From positions 1 through 43,960 of the forward strand of contig CABMDC010000003.1 of the NCBI GenBank assembly GCA_902384795.1: DNA of 43,960 nucleotides, in the 5' to 3' direction. Under the pieces are notes generated by a model. It had not been told where the DNA came from. It saw nothing but the letters and a program-made list of their open reading frames with translations, and searched no databases. Every line of letters starts with the position of its first letter. Position 1 is the stretch's first letter. Shown in pieces: positions 7,264 through 15,711 of this stretch. The translations under genes and the position numbers were made by a program. Source of the DNA: Candidatus Gugararchaeum adminiculabundum (GTDB lineage Archaea; Micrarchaeota; Micrarchaeia; Burarchaeales; Gugararchaeaceae).

Positions 7264-9401
7264 GACCTCACATTCCCCGCGGCATCAATCAGCGCGCCAT
7301 AGACATCTTTTCCTGTCGCCGGGTCGTTATACCAATAGTCGTGCGCTACGAAAATCTCATCCAAATCGCTGATGCCATTTCCATTCGTATCCCGCTGCCC
7401 CACTCCGTCCTGCTTGAGCGCGTCATACAAATCCTTCACATACCATATATTGCGCGGAGTCACATCAGTGGCATAGCGCTTGGGGAAGTTCCTTTTCTTA
7501 TCCAAGGTTTTCCACAGCTCATCGTAGCTAACTGAAACATAATCGTCATCCCCGTTCCCGTCATTGTTGATCGCCGCATTATCATAAACATCCCAAAGGA
7601 TTCCCGCAACCGCCGCATCCTCAAATCCTCTTGCAGTGTAATTATCCTCGAAATTTATTCCTCCTCCGCCAACCCCGACGCAGTAGAAATAGGGCGCAGT
7701 TGTTCCGCACCTTTTCGCCACCCCCGTAGTTCTCTCAATTATCAGCCCATTGAACGCCGCGAACCCCTCGGCCCAGGCATCGCTCGAGCAGTGGTTCGCT
7801 ATTCCGAAATGATTCTGGTCAGCAGCGCTCCCGTTCGCGAGCCGGTGCCTTGGGGGCAACCCGCCCATGAGCTCGTCCATTATGTGGTGGCTGTACTCGT
7901 GGTACTCGCGGTTGGACGGGGATTCCATGGAAGTGTAAACTGCCTTGTTGGTCCCGATGTAAATCCTTCCATTCGGGCCGTACCAGTGGGAAGACTGGTT
8001 CTCGCCTCCATGTGAATTGTCAAAAGCGTTGAGGTACTCCTTCTTTATGGACAGGGCGGGCACAAGCCCGGTTCCTGTTCCGGTATCGGTCATCAGCTTT
8101 GCAACAAAATTATACGCCTCGTTCAGGTGCACGAACAGTTTCGCATCATCAATCTCATGCACTGCGCCTCCGGTTGTGAGCGGATAAATATCCTGGCTCT
8201 CCTTCTGCTTCACGCGCGCCATGTCCACGTTCCTGCTGAGGGTTATGCTATTCCCGTTCTCAATGATCTCGGCTTTGTCATACATGCCATCAAGCTGCAA
8301 AGACAATCTGACGTTCTTCACTCCTGTCGCGTAAAGCTCCTTCACATCATCAAACGAAAATGCCCCGCTTTCACTAATCTCAACCGGCTCTTTTGTGTGG
8401 CTTGCTCCAAGCGCGTCATCCCAGGTAAGCGTGATTTTTGCGCCCTTGATCGCCCTCACTCCGTCCGCGTCAACGAACTGCGCAATCCCCTTTACCGGCG
8501 GGAACTGGCACACATCCAGATTCTTGCACGCCAAATCCTCGCAGTCAGCCAGCGTGTTCAAATCATTGTCAATTCCATCGGTGCAGTTTTCCACGCAGTC
8601 ATTGCAGTTTCCGTAATTCTCCGCTGGAGGCTCGCAGATGTGATTCCCGCACACTGGAGTTGTACAATCCTCGGGGCACGAGTATTGCTCGTTTCCCTCG
8701 CAAATTCCATTTCCGCAAACAGGCTTGGTTGGGCAGTCCTGAGCACAAGTGTATTTTTCCCCCTCTCCTTCGCAAATATGATTTCCGCAAAACGGCTCGC
8801 AGTCCCCTGGGCAGTCGTTCCAGCTTTCATTCTTGTCATTTTCGCAAATCCCGTCCCCGCAAATCGCACCGTTGTTCGGGAATCCGCCTATTCCGCCATG
8901 GGTGTTTCCTCCGTCCGTTCCCCCGGTATCCGTCCCATCTCCTGTCCCAGTGTTTCCATCCCCGGTCCCGGTATTCCCTCCTGGGACAATTCCCCCATGG
9001 GTCATGATGCAATTCATCGCCGCCTGCTGGGCAGTTCCTGAATCATCACCAAACGCTTTCCAGAGCCTCGCGCAATCAGCCGGCCAGCCCACCTTTATCA
9101 GGCAGTCCTGGTTGCACGTATCGGTGGCATCATTGTTCTTTTTGCCGCACTCGTCCATTTGGGTATCACACCATTCCCTGCAAACTTCATAAAAATCGCC
9201 TTCGCACGGGGTCGCACAGTCGCTCCACTGCTGCATGCAAACATTGTTGACTATGAGCCATGTGTCGTCGCATAGCTGTGCGCAGTTCGCATTTGCATCA
9301 CCGCTATCCTGGGCAAATGCAAATGAAGCGGCAATCAGAGCGAATACAATAATAATAGCAAAAGCGAAAACAGAAATTCGCCCGAAAACCACGCACCGCA
9401 T
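7260..9401 (-). CDS. Secreted cysteine-rich zinc metalloprotease with EF-hand loop
   Basis: 713 residues. A signal peptide (about 8-31) leads to a Cys-rich helical region (40-131) and a Gly/Thr linker (138-175). Four tandem Cys repeats follow (CGDGICE, CGNHICE, CGNGICE, CGNHICE, each closing with a xDC; 181-270), then a CTDGIDND motif (273) and a beta-domain (about 303-395). The catalytic part has the zinc motif HEYSH (501-505) and a downstream glutamate in AWAEGFA (E545), as in gluzincins. Near the end is a perfect 12-position EF-hand loop (DTNGNGISDLDE, 671-682), suggesting calcium binding. Mature protein outside the cell; substrate unknown. It is expressed with the anchored partner downstream. 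It could be a predatory, nutritional or surface-processing protease. Confidence 0.8.
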   Translation of the reverse strand: MRCVVFGRISVFAFAIIIVFALIAASFAFAQDSGDANANCAQLCDDTWLIVNNVCMQQWSDCATPCEGDFYEVCREWCDTQMDECGKKNNDATDTCNQDCLIKVGWPADCARLWKAFGDDSGTAQQAAMNCIMTHGGIVPGGNTGTGDGNTGTGDGTDTGGTDGGNTHGGIGGFPNNGAICGDGICENDKNESWNDCPGDCEPFCGNHICEGEGEKYTCAQDCPTKPVCGNGICEGNEQYSCPEDCTTPVCGNHICEPPAENYGNCNDCVENCTDGIDNDLNTLADCEDLACKNLDVCQFPPVKGIAQFVDADGVRAIKGAKITLTWDDALGASHTKEPVEISESGAFSFDDVKELYATGVKNVRLSLQLDGMYDKAEIIENGNSITLSRNVDMARVKQKESQDIYPLTTGGAVHEIDDAKLFVHLNEAYNFVAKLMTDTGTGTGLVPALSIKKEYLNAFDNSHGGENQSSHWYGPNGRIYIGTNKAVYTSMESPSNREYHEYSHHIMDELMGGLPPRHRLANGSAADQNHFGIANHCSSDAWAEGFAAFNGLIIERTTGVAKRCGTTAPYFYCVGVGGGGINFEDNYTARGFEDAAVAGILWDVYDNAAINNDGNGDDDYVSVSYDELWKTLDKKRNFPKRYATDVTPRNIWYVKDLYDALKQDGVGQRDTNGNGISDLDEIFVAHDYWYNDPATGKDVYGALIDAAGNVRS

Positions 9402-9423
9402 GCCTTCATTTCAGCCGAACCAC

Positions 9424-9431
9424 TTTAAAAA
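9424..9431 (-). promoter_or_regulatory. TATA box of the metalloprotease operon
   Basis: TTTTTAAA (reverse strand) is centred 26.5 bp before the A of the ATG at 9401, the distance at which archaeal transcription starts. The mRNA would therefore be leaderless, which fits the lack of a good Shine-Dalgarno site. Confidence 0.6.
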
Positions 9432-9484
9432 CATTCACTCCCTAAATAATAGCAATTCTATTCCTATTTATCCGCCAAGATGTG

Positions 9485-9555
9485 GGGTTCGTTACCCGAA
9501 TAGCGCGCGATTCGAGCAAAGCTCGAATGCGCCCATTTTCGCCTCGGGCGAAAAT
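9485..9555 (+). promoter_or_regulatory. Three tandem hairpins in the leader region of L15e
   Basis: Three stem-loops in series: GGGT/ACCC with loop TCGTT (9485-9497); ATTCGAGC/GCTCGAAT with loop AAA (9510-9528); and ATTTTCGCC/GGCGAAAAT with loop TCG (9535-9555). They lie between divergent genes, so they are not terminators, and they end 38 bases before the L15e ATG. A structured leader controlling ribosomal protein synthesis is a reasonable guess. No known riboswitch or leader family is recognised. Confidence 0.5.
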
Positions 9556-9593
9556 TGGGGATTAGGGGAGAGAAAATACAACGAGGTGTAAAC

Positions 9594-10112
9594 ATGGGAG
9601 CATACAAGCACATTCAGGAGACTTTCCAGCAGGAATACAAGGAGCGCGCGCAGATTTTCAAGGCCCGCGTCCAGAAATGGAAAAAAGAAGGCTCGATCGA
9701 GCGCGTTGAACGGCCCACTAATTTAGCCAGGGCAAGGACTCTTGGCTACAAGGCAAAGCCCGGATTCGTAATCGTGCGCGTCCGCATCGGCAAGGGAAGA
9801 AGGAAGAGGAAAAAACCCCTGGGTGGACGAGAGCCGAAGCACAATGGAAGATTCTTTTCGCCCCACAAATCCCACCAGCGGATGGCAGAGGAGCGGGCTT
9901 GCGCCAAATTCGCCAATCTCGAAGTTCTCAATTCCTACTGGGTAGGCGAGGACGGGATGCAGAAATACTACGAAGTAATATTAGTTGACGGCACCAATCC
10001 AGCAACAGGAATGCAATGGGTGCAAAGAGGCAGGGCGGAGCGCGGACTCACAAGCGCGGGAATGCGGTCACGCTCGCTGCGCAACCGGGCAGTATGGCAA
10101 CCCCACAGCTAA
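9594..10112 (+). CDS. rpl15e: Large-subunit ribosomal protein eL15 (L15e)
   Basis: 172 residues, slightly shorter than the usual 190-200. It has the eL15 landmarks: GAYKHIQETFQQE at the N-terminus, the very basic RIGKGRRKRKKP region, and GREPKHNGRFFSPHKSH. The protein binds 23S rRNA in the large ribosomal subunit; its presence marks the sequence as archaeal. GAGGTG precedes the ATG at 9594. It heads an operon with two RNase P proteins, an arrangement known in other archaea. A stem-loop lies across its stop codon, and three more precede the gene. Confidence 0.95.
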   Translation: MGAYKHIQETFQQEYKERAQIFKARVQKWKKEGSIERVERPTNLARARTLGYKAKPGFVIVRVRIGKGRRKRKKPLGGREPKHNGRFFSPHKSHQRMAEERACAKFANLEVLNSYWVGEDGMQKYYEVILVDGTNPATGMQWVQRGRAERGLTSAGMRSRSLRNRAVWQPHS

Positions 10113-10120
10113 ACTGTGGG
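10102..10120 (+). promoter_or_regulatory. Stem-loop across the L15e stop codon
   Basis: CCCACAG (10102-10108), loop CTAAA, CTGTGGG (10114-10120): a perfect 7-bp stem whose loop contains the TAA stop. It separates L15e from the RNase P genes and could mark an RNA processing or 3'-end stabilising point that lets L15e be expressed above the genes that follow. Confidence 0.5.
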
Positions 10121-10144
10121 TGTATGCCCTAGGGTGAACAACTG

Positions 10145-10696
10145 ATGTATGCTGATCTAGTCTGCTGCGATGTTCCGAAGAAACTGCAGAATGACTCAGA
10201 GTTCGCCAGCTATTTCGACTGCCGCAAGCTTCGCTTCTGCAAATCCAGGCGCATCAAGGACTTTAATGAGTGCGACGTCCTTTCGACCGATTCGCTCGAG
10301 GTGATCCGCGCCGGCGCCAAGCGCACAAAACTAATTTTTCTTTCCAATTTCAAGGCCGATGCCGGCATAGTGCGCACAGTGGCAATCGCCAAAAGATGTT
10401 TTCTCATCCCGCTCGCACCTCTTTTGAAGAGCGATGAAATCGAGAAAGGAAGAATGATCGGCAGGATGAAATTGTTCGTTTCTTTGTGTGTGAAATACAA
10501 GGCAGAATACGCGCTCGTGACCATGGCTCAGGATGAATACCAGCTGCGCAGCGTGAAGGAGATTTGCGCCATTGGCCAGCTTCTCGGTCTCACGCGCGAG
10601 CAGTCGCTTTATTCTCTCACGCATCTCAAGCATTTGCTAAAGGAAAAGGAAGAAAAAAGCGGAGATGAAGCAAGCTCCAAATGCCCAACTGTGTGA
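10145..10696 (+). CDS. rnp3: RNase P protein component 3 (Rpp30/Rnp3)
   Basis: 183 residues. Assigned by the TIM-barrel-like pattern of alternating strands and helices (for example KLIFLSNF, CFLIPLAP, AEYALVTMA) and by its place between L15e and the next RNase P protein, a conserved archaeal order. In RNase P it pairs with Rnp2 to support the RNA's catalytic domain in tRNA 5'-end maturation. It is shorter and more divergent than the usual ~210-residue protein, so sequence similarity alone would be modest. GGTGA stands six bases before the ATG. Confidence 0.75.
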   Translation: MYADLVCCDVPKKLQNDSEFASYFDCRKLRFCKSRRIKDFNECDVLSTDSLEVIRAGAKRTKLIFLSNFKADAGIVRTVAIAKRCFLIPLAPLLKSDEIEKGRMIGRMKLFVSLCVKYKAEYALVTMAQDEYQLRSVKEICAIGQLLGLTREQSLYSLTHLKHLLKEKEEKSGDEASSKCPTV

Positions 10697-10700
10697 TTCC

Positions 10701-11075
10701 ATGCCCCTGAAACCAACATTGCGCGAAAAGAAAAGATACATCTGCTTCAGGATTGATTCCACCAAGCAGCTGCACCAGCCCGAGGCAGCACTTTTGATTG
10801 AGCGCGCAGTCATCCATTTGTTCGGGGAGCAGGGCTATTCCGAAATCAACCCGCGCGTGATTGAATTCGACCATGATTCGCAGACAGGGATTGCCAAGTG
10901 CGCGCGCAACAGTTTGGAGCAGTTCAAGGCTTCCATGGCCCTGGTTTCAAACATTTTCGGCACGCCCGGCGCAGTCAGGCTCACAGGTGTTTGCGCCACA
11001 ATCTTGAGATTGAAGAAGAAGAGCGGAAAAAGCCTGAAAAGAAAATTCGATTCAAACGGCACCAACAGTGAGTGA
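10701..11075 (+). CDS. rnp2: RNase P protein component 2 (Pop5/Rnp2)
   Basis: 124 residues with the typical Pop5 opening KPTLREKKRYICF and the later RVIEFD and GIAKCARNSLEQFKASMAL motifs. In the holoenzyme it forms a heterotetramer with Rpp30 and activates the catalytic domain of RNase P RNA. The ATG at 10701 gives the usual family N-terminus and lies four bases after the rnp3 stop. An ATG at 10665 inside rnp3 would add 12 residues not expected in the family. Translation is likely coupled to rnp3. Confidence 0.88.
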   Translation: MPLKPTLREKKRYICFRIDSTKQLHQPEAALLIERAVIHLFGEQGYSEINPRVIEFDHDSQTGIAKCARNSLEQFKASMALVSNIFGTPGAVRLTGVCATILRLKKKSGKSLKRKFDSNGTNSE

Positions 11076-11080
11076 CCCAC

Positions 11081-11449
11081 ATGCCTTCCAATTCCAAAAC
11101 AAAACTGCTTTTCTTTTCCACCCTTCTCTGCGTTCCGGCATTTCTCCTAATCGCCTACCTTCTTCCTTCAACCTACGAGCCAACTTCGCTAGGATTTCCA
11201 GTCAAATATATCGCCGCAGCCCTCGCGTTCATAGTTCTTCTAGAATTCCTTTACATCTACCCGTTTTTCGAAAATCACACTCTTCTTTCACAGGAAGGAA
11301 AAGTTTCCATGTTCGCCACCTTGGGCACAAGCGCAAGCCTGTTCGGTTTCATCCTTTTCCTGCTTTCAAAGAGCTGGATTCTTCTGCTGGCTTTCATAGG
11401 AGCGCATGCAATCTACTCTGCTTTCATCTATTGGCGGCATTTGCGCTGA
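11081..11449 (+). CDS. Four-segment membrane protein, unknown
   Basis: 122 residues with four predicted membrane helices (about 10-27, 45-62, 80-97 and 100-116) and a basic tail (YWRHLR). No family recognised. It begins within a few bases of the rnp2 stop; a GTG at 11072 overlapping that stop is an alternative start. Co-transcription with the ribosomal/RNase P genes is likely, but nothing in the sequence shows a link to RNA metabolism. Confidence 0.65.
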   Translation: MPSNSKTKLLFFSTLLCVPAFLLIAYLLPSTYEPTSLGFPVKYIAAALAFIVLLEFLYIYPFFENHTLLSQEGKVSMFATLGTSASLFGFILFLLSKSWILLLAFIGAHAIYSAFIYWRHLR

Positions 11450-11479
11450 TTCCGCATCTCCGCCCCATTCCACCAACTC

Positions 11480-11487
11480 TTTTAATA
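11480..11487 (+). promoter_or_regulatory. TATA box of argH
   Basis: TTTTAATA is centred 26.5 bp before the argH ATG at 11510, so the transcript would be leaderless; there is no Shine-Dalgarno site in between. Confidence 0.6.
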
Positions 11488-11509
11488 CCCAGCATTTCTA
11501 ACATTAGCC

Positions 11510-12928
11510 ATGCTTTGGGGAGGACGATTTTCAGATGAGCCTGATAAGCTTTTACTGGAGTTTATGAGTAGTGAAAACCTTGCCTATGACGCGCGCCTCA
11601 TCCCCTATGATTTGATGGGCAACAAGGCGCATTCCACAATGCTGTGCGAGCAGGGAATTCTCAAACCTGCGGAAGCGGCTGAAATTCTCAAGGCTCTGGC
11701 AAAATTAGAGGAAGAATTCAAGAAAGGCAAATTGCAGCTCAAATTGGAAAACGAAGACGTTCACCTAAATATTGAATCACTCGCAACCAAGCTCACCGAG
11801 CACGCGAAAAAAATGCACACGGCGCGCTCGCGCAATGACCAGGTTGCAGTTGACACGCGGATGTATTTGCGCGATGCCACCCTCGCTTCAATTAGCGCAA
11901 TTCTCTCACTCGCAAAAACTTTCCAGAAAATTTCCCAATCAAACTTAGGCACAATAATGCCGGCCTACACTCACACGCGCGTAGCCCAGCCAATCACAGT
12001 CGCTTTCTATTTCGATGCGCAAACAAAGCAATTGCTCCGCACAGTACAGCGCCTGGAGCAGGCATTTTCACGCCTGAATCAGAATCCACTCGGCTCCTGC
12101 GCAGGCACAGGCACCAGCTGGGATATTTCACGCACACGCACAGCAGAACTTTTGGGATTTGAAGGAGTTCAGGAAAATGCTTTGGACGCAGTTTCTTCCA
12201 GAGGCGAGCTTGAAGCAGAGCTCACTTTCGCATTATCTCAGCTTATGGTTCAGCTTTCCCGCATCAGCGAGGATTTCATTTTCTATTCTGAAAAAGGTTT
12301 TGTTTCATTGAGCGACAAATACACCACCGGCTCATCCATAATGCCACAAAAGAAAAATCCGGATGCACTGGAAATAATCCGCTCGCGCGCAGCCCGTGTG
12401 CAGTCTTCGCTCTTCCTGATTCTCACAGCAATAAAGAACACGCCCACCGGGCATAATGCCGATTCCCAGGAGACAAAATTTGCAGCAATGAATGCCTTTG
12501 ACACTGCCATCCCAAGCGCAAAAATCCTCGAAGCTGTTCTTTCCACTGCAAAATTCGACGAGAAGAAAATGATCCATGAGCTTGATGCAAAGTTCGCCAA
12601 TGCCACAGATTTAGCGGATTTGCTGGTTCAGGAAGGAACACCCTTCCGCGAAGCCCATGCCAAGGTCGGAGAACTGGTGAAAGAGTGCGAAATCGCAAAC
12701 TGCACCCTTTCTTCGCTGAAAGGAAAATCCGTTCATCAAGTCGTAGACATAAAGGAAAGCGTCGAGATAAAGAAGAACGGCGCCAACCAGTCCAATGTTT
12801 CGCGCCTGCTCAAGCAGAACGATTCGCTGATTTTCAAGCACTCGGAATTCGTCAAGGAAAAGCAGGCGAAATTGGAAGCGGCTGAAAAATTGCTTGAAAC
12901 GGCTGTGAAAAAGATTACGAAAGCGTAA
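11510..12928 (+). CDS. argH: Argininosuccinate lyase
   Basis: 472 residues, the usual length. It cleaves argininosuccinate to arginine and fumarate, the last step of arginine synthesis, as a cytoplasmic homotetramer. The N-terminus LWGGRFSDEPDKLLLEF is characteristic. Further hallmarks are HTARSRNDQVAVDTRMY, the substrate loop TYTHTRVAQPITVAF, and the fumarase/aspartase superfamily signature GSSIMPQKKNPD (about residues 274-285). All expected catalytic motifs look intact. It stands alone with its own promoter; no other arginine gene is in the window. Confidence 0.97.
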   Translation: MLWGGRFSDEPDKLLLEFMSSENLAYDARLIPYDLMGNKAHSTMLCEQGILKPAEAAEILKALAKLEEEFKKGKLQLKLENEDVHLNIESLATKLTEHAKKMHTARSRNDQVAVDTRMYLRDATLASISAILSLAKTFQKISQSNLGTIMPAYTHTRVAQPITVAFYFDAQTKQLLRTVQRLEQAFSRLNQNPLGSCAGTGTSWDISRTRTAELLGFEGVQENALDAVSSRGELEAELTFALSQLMVQLSRISEDFIFYSEKGFVSLSDKYTTGSSIMPQKKNPDALEIIRSRAARVQSSLFLILTAIKNTPTGHNADSQETKFAAMNAFDTAIPSAKILEAVLSTAKFDEKKMIHELDAKFANATDLADLLVQEGTPFREAHAKVGELVKECEIANCTLSSLKGKSVHQVVDIKESVEIKKNGANQSNVSRLLKQNDSLIFKHSEFVKEKQAKLEAAEKLLETAVKKITKA

Positions 12929-12945
12929 TTCCGACACGAAGTCAA

Positions 12946-12953
12946 TTTAAATA
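12946..12953 (+). promoter_or_regulatory. TATA box of the split J-domain gene
   Basis: TTTAAATA is centred about 25 bp before the GTG at 12974, supporting a leaderless GTG start and a promoter of its own for this gene. Confidence 0.5.
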
Positions 12954-12973
12954 CCACATCCCATATTTTACTA

Positions 12974-13510
12974 GTGAATCAGCGTTTCTCAAACAAGCAG
13001 CCGCCCAGAGATACTAATTCCAAGATGGATAGAAATCCATCTTCAGCTTTCTCCAAAGGAAAAGACGCGCTGCCTCAAACCAATATTCAAAAAATGGGTT
13101 TTTTCGTCTGCTGGAGCACTTACAAAACCTTGAAGACAGCGGTAAAAATGCAGAATACCGATCTCGCCCTAGGCGAATACCTCCAGCTTCCCGACAGTTT
13201 TTTCCTCAAAGAGAAAGCATGGAAAAAGCTCGAACCACTTCTAAATGGCAGGCTCACCCTGAAAGCCACTGAATCCAGGGAGACAATTCTCAAGGCAGGC
13301 GAGGATGCGCAGCTCATTCTCAGCATTATGCCAAAAAACCTGGGCAAGGACCGCCTCCACCATTTCATAGCAGCAAGGTTTGAAGAAAAGGCGCTAGACC
13401 AGCTCCTAGTAAAGCATCCCGGCCGCCTGGCAGAGCAGCGCGTCGACTATCTGGAAAATGCGGCGCTATGCGTTCTTTTTGCAAAAAAATATGGGGCTCC
13501 TGGTCCATAA
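12974..13510 (+). CDS. N-terminal part of a frameshift-split J-domain protein
   Basis: 178 residues in this frame, helix-rich and not recognised. The GTG start sits at leaderless distance from a TATA box. The frame ends 21 bases after an A7 run (13483-13489). It overlaps the next frame by 43 bases, and that next frame has no ribosome binding site of its own. Read with a -1 shift on the A7 run, this part (172 residues) joins the following 262 to give one protein of about 434 residues with a C-terminal J-domain. Either the frame change is programmed, or one A is missing from the sequence or the gene. Confidence 0.6.
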   Translation: MNQRFSNKQPPRDTNSKMDRNPSSAFSKGKDALPQTNIQKMGFFVCWSTYKTLKTAVKMQNTDLALGEYLQLPDSFFLKEKAWKKLEPLLNGRLTLKATESRETILKAGEDAQLILSIMPKNLGKDRLHHFIAARFEEKALDQLLVKHPGRLAEQRVDYLENAALCVLFAKKYGAPGP

Positions 13511-14277
13511 GCAATCAAAGGCCGCAGCTGGAGAAAAAAATCGTAGATGCTTTTGTTGACGCTTTCACTGCAATCCCGAGCACGGGGTCATCGCGGGGCT
13601 ATTCGGGCTATAACTCGTTGAAGGAACTACTTGATTTCTTCATGAAATATTCCAAGGGAGACGACATGATCTCCTATTTCAAGCAAAAAGACGTGGCTCC
13701 AAAAATCTCGCGCAAGGTAATCGAGCTTGCGGTTGAGACCATGTCCCGCGCGTGCGCAAGCCATCAGTTTGACATGGAGCGGCTCATGCTCCTGAACAGC
13801 CTGATTGATGCGCAGGACTCCCCGCTTCTGAGGGTCATGGGCGTTGACCTCGAGGAAAAATTCTGGGAAGTGCTGAAAAAAGCAATCCAGCGGGACATGC
13901 CGCAGATGACCCAGTTCACCACGGCAACCTACATGAAGCAGCAAATCGATTTGTATAAATTCTACATGAAACTTGTCGACAATTTCGCCCCTGACCATTC
14001 CACAGACGCAACCCGTATGTTCGGCAACTATACCGGTAGTGGGGCTGGCAGCACTGGCGGAGGCCGCAGCTATGATCGCCCGGGAGCAATGAGCGCCACC
14101 GAAGCTCTCAAAATTCTCGGGCTCAGCCCTGGAGCAACTCTGCCTCAGATAAAAAAAGCGCACAGGCGATTAGCGCGTGAATTGCACCCCGATCTCAACC
14201 CTAATATTGACCAAGCAGGAAAAGAAAAATTCTACAGAGTAACAGATGCCTACAAATCTCTCACGGCAACAAAATAG
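13468..14277 (+). CDS. C-terminal part of the split protein, with J-domain
   Basis: Up to 269 residues in this frame. A helical region (about 20-180) and a Gly/Ser linker (about 187-203) are followed by a J-domain (about 209-269): TEALKILGLSPGATLPQIKK, then LARELHPDLNPN with an intact HPD (240-242). J-domains stimulate the ATPase of DnaK, so this would be a second, specialised co-chaperone beside the DnaJ encoded at 21.8 kb. The ATG at 13468 lies inside the upstream frame without a ribosome site, so the true N-terminus is probably supplied by the frame before it. Confidence 0.7.
   Translation: MRSFCKKIWGSWSISNQRPQLEKKIVDAFVDAFTAIPSTGSSRGYSGYNSLKELLDFFMKYSKGDDMISYFKQKDVAPKISRKVIELAVETMSRACASHQFDMERLMLLNSLIDAQDSPLLRVMGVDLEEKFWEVLKKAIQRDMPQMTQFTTATYMKQQIDLYKFYMKLVDNFAPDHSTDATRMFGNYTGSGAGSTGGGRSYDRPGAMSATEALKILGLSPGATLPQIKKAHRRLARELHPDLNPNIDQAGKEKFYRVTDAYKSLTATK
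13483..13489 (+). other. A7 slippery heptamer at the frame junction
   Basis: In the upstream frame the run reads as A AAA AAA, exactly the layout of a -1 slippery heptamer. A slip here puts the ribosome directly into the J-domain frame (next codons ATA TGG GGC). An eighth A would also fuse the frames, so a sequencing or assembly error in the homopolymer is the main rival explanation. Confidence 0.55.
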
Positions 14278-14283
14278 TCTGCT

Positions 14284-15690
14284 CTAGCTTCTCGCCAGCT
14301 TGTACGCTTTTCCCAATTTCTCAATCAGATCGCTGGCATTGTACGCAGTATCCATCTCCCTAAAGCACAAGTCCCCAGCAGCTCCATTCAAATAGGCAGC
14401 AGCGCACGCGGCAAGCACAGGCGGATTTTTGCATGCCAGCGCACCGCACAATCCCGCAAGCACATCCCCTGTCCCGCCCTTGGTCATCCCCTGATTCCCA
14501 GTCAAATTCTTGCGCAAAACTTCGCCATCGCTAATCAAATCAGCTTTCGCTCCCTTCAGCAGAATTGTGCAGCCTCCAAATTTCTTCGCCTGTGCCAAAA
14601 CTTCCTTTTCATCCCCTTTCTTTCCAAACAGCAGCACAAATTCCCCGCCATGAGGAGTAAGCACGCAGTTCTCATCCAGCAATTTCAAATCCACTAATTT
14701 GAGCGCATCAGCATCCAGCACAAATTTCTTTCCATTCTTCCCGCCAAACTTCTTGAGCAATCCATTCGTCAATTTCTTCGCATCTTCAGCCACTCCAATT
14801 CCCGGCCCGATCAAAATAGCATCGCATTTCTCCGCAAACTCGTCAACTTTCTTCCGGTCAACAACGATCACTTCAGCAAGCCCGAATTTCATCTTCTTCA
14901 CAATTTCATTATTCTCGCTCGTGCTGGCAAAATAGATCAAGTCGCAGAATTTGCTCGCAGCCTTGGCAGCAAGCACGGCGCTCCCATGGTATTCATCGCT
15001 CCCGGCTACAATCAGCAGTTTGCCGTTCTCTCCCTTGTGCGAATTCTCCGGAGGGGAATACAGCGCCTTTACATTTCCCGGGCCAATCGCTTCTTCCATT
15101 TCATCACTCACTCCTATACTCACAACACTCGCGCCTTTAATCTTTGCGAATCCGGCGGAAACAATCAAATCCGCCCTAAAGTCCGGAGTCGGCACATCAA
15201 CAGAAATTTTTGCCCCTTTGCCCGCATTCAGCACCTTGACACAGCTTTTGATCGGCTCGCGCAACTCTCCTGAAACCCCTACCCCAAGCAAACAATCAAG
15301 AATAATGTCAAACTTTCCAAACTCGCTTTGCTTTTCCATCACTTCGCGTGCATCCTTAATCGCAATCCTTTCAACTTCTTTCTTACTCGCGAGCCTTTCC
15401 CAGTTTTTCTTTGCCTCGGCAGTGCGAATGCCTGAAGGCTCGCCGAGCAGGTAAACAGTCACCTTATTTTTCACGCACAAATACCTGGCTGCAACGCTTC
15501 CATCCCCCCCATTATTCCCCAGTCCGCAGAAAATCGCAATTCGTTTTCCTTTTCCGAATTTCTTTTCAACCTCGCCAGCAACTCCTTTCCCGACATTTTC
15601 CATCGCCTGTTCCACTGACAACCCATAGCTCCCCAAATTCCAGTCCATTATTTTTGTGCGCAAAACAGGCTCAAGCAGAACACTTGCCAT
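14284..15690 (-). CDS. nnr: Bifunctional NAD(P)HX epimerase/dehydratase
   Basis: 468 residues, standard for the fused enzyme. The N-terminal YjeF/NnrE half carries GLGNNGGDG (about 56-64), and epimerises R-NAD(P)HX. The C-terminal ribokinase-like NnrD half carries the TPHGGEF loop and the nucleotide motif KGGTGDVLAG (about 404-413), and dehydrates S-NAD(P)HX back to NAD(P)H using ADP or ATP. Together they repair damaged nicotinamide cofactors. The ATG at 15690 is chosen because it is 26.5 bp from the centre of the TATA box; the frame stays open to 15729, but that would read through the promoter. It is divergent from a nitroreductase. Confidence 0.93.
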   Translation of the reverse strand: MASVLLEPVLRTKIMDWNLGSYGLSVEQAMENVGKGVAGEVEKKFGKGKRIAIFCGLGNNGGDGSVAARYLCVKNKVTVYLLGEPSGIRTAEAKKNWERLASKKEVERIAIKDAREVMEKQSEFGKFDIILDCLLGVGVSGELREPIKSCVKVLNAGKGAKISVDVPTPDFRADLIVSAGFAKIKGASVVSIGVSDEMEEAIGPGNVKALYSPPENSHKGENGKLLIVAGSDEYHGSAVLAAKAASKFCDLIYFASTSENNEIVKKMKFGLAEVIVVDRKKVDEFAEKCDAILIGPGIGVAEDAKKLTNGLLKKFGGKNGKKFVLDADALKLVDLKLLDENCVLTPHGGEFVLLFGKKGDEKEVLAQAKKFGGCTILLKGAKADLISDGEVLRKNLTGNQGMTKGGTGDVLAGLCGALACKNPPVLAACAAAYLNGAAGDLCFREMDTAYNASDLIEKLGKAYKLARS

Positions 15691-15711
15691 AGGCTTCTTA
15701 TTCCGCGCTTC

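Noticed and set aside
9482-9560. tRNA-like T-arm (GGGTTCGTTACCC) before L15e
   Set aside because: No acceptor stem, anticodon arm or D-arm can be drawn around it; only local hairpins are supported.
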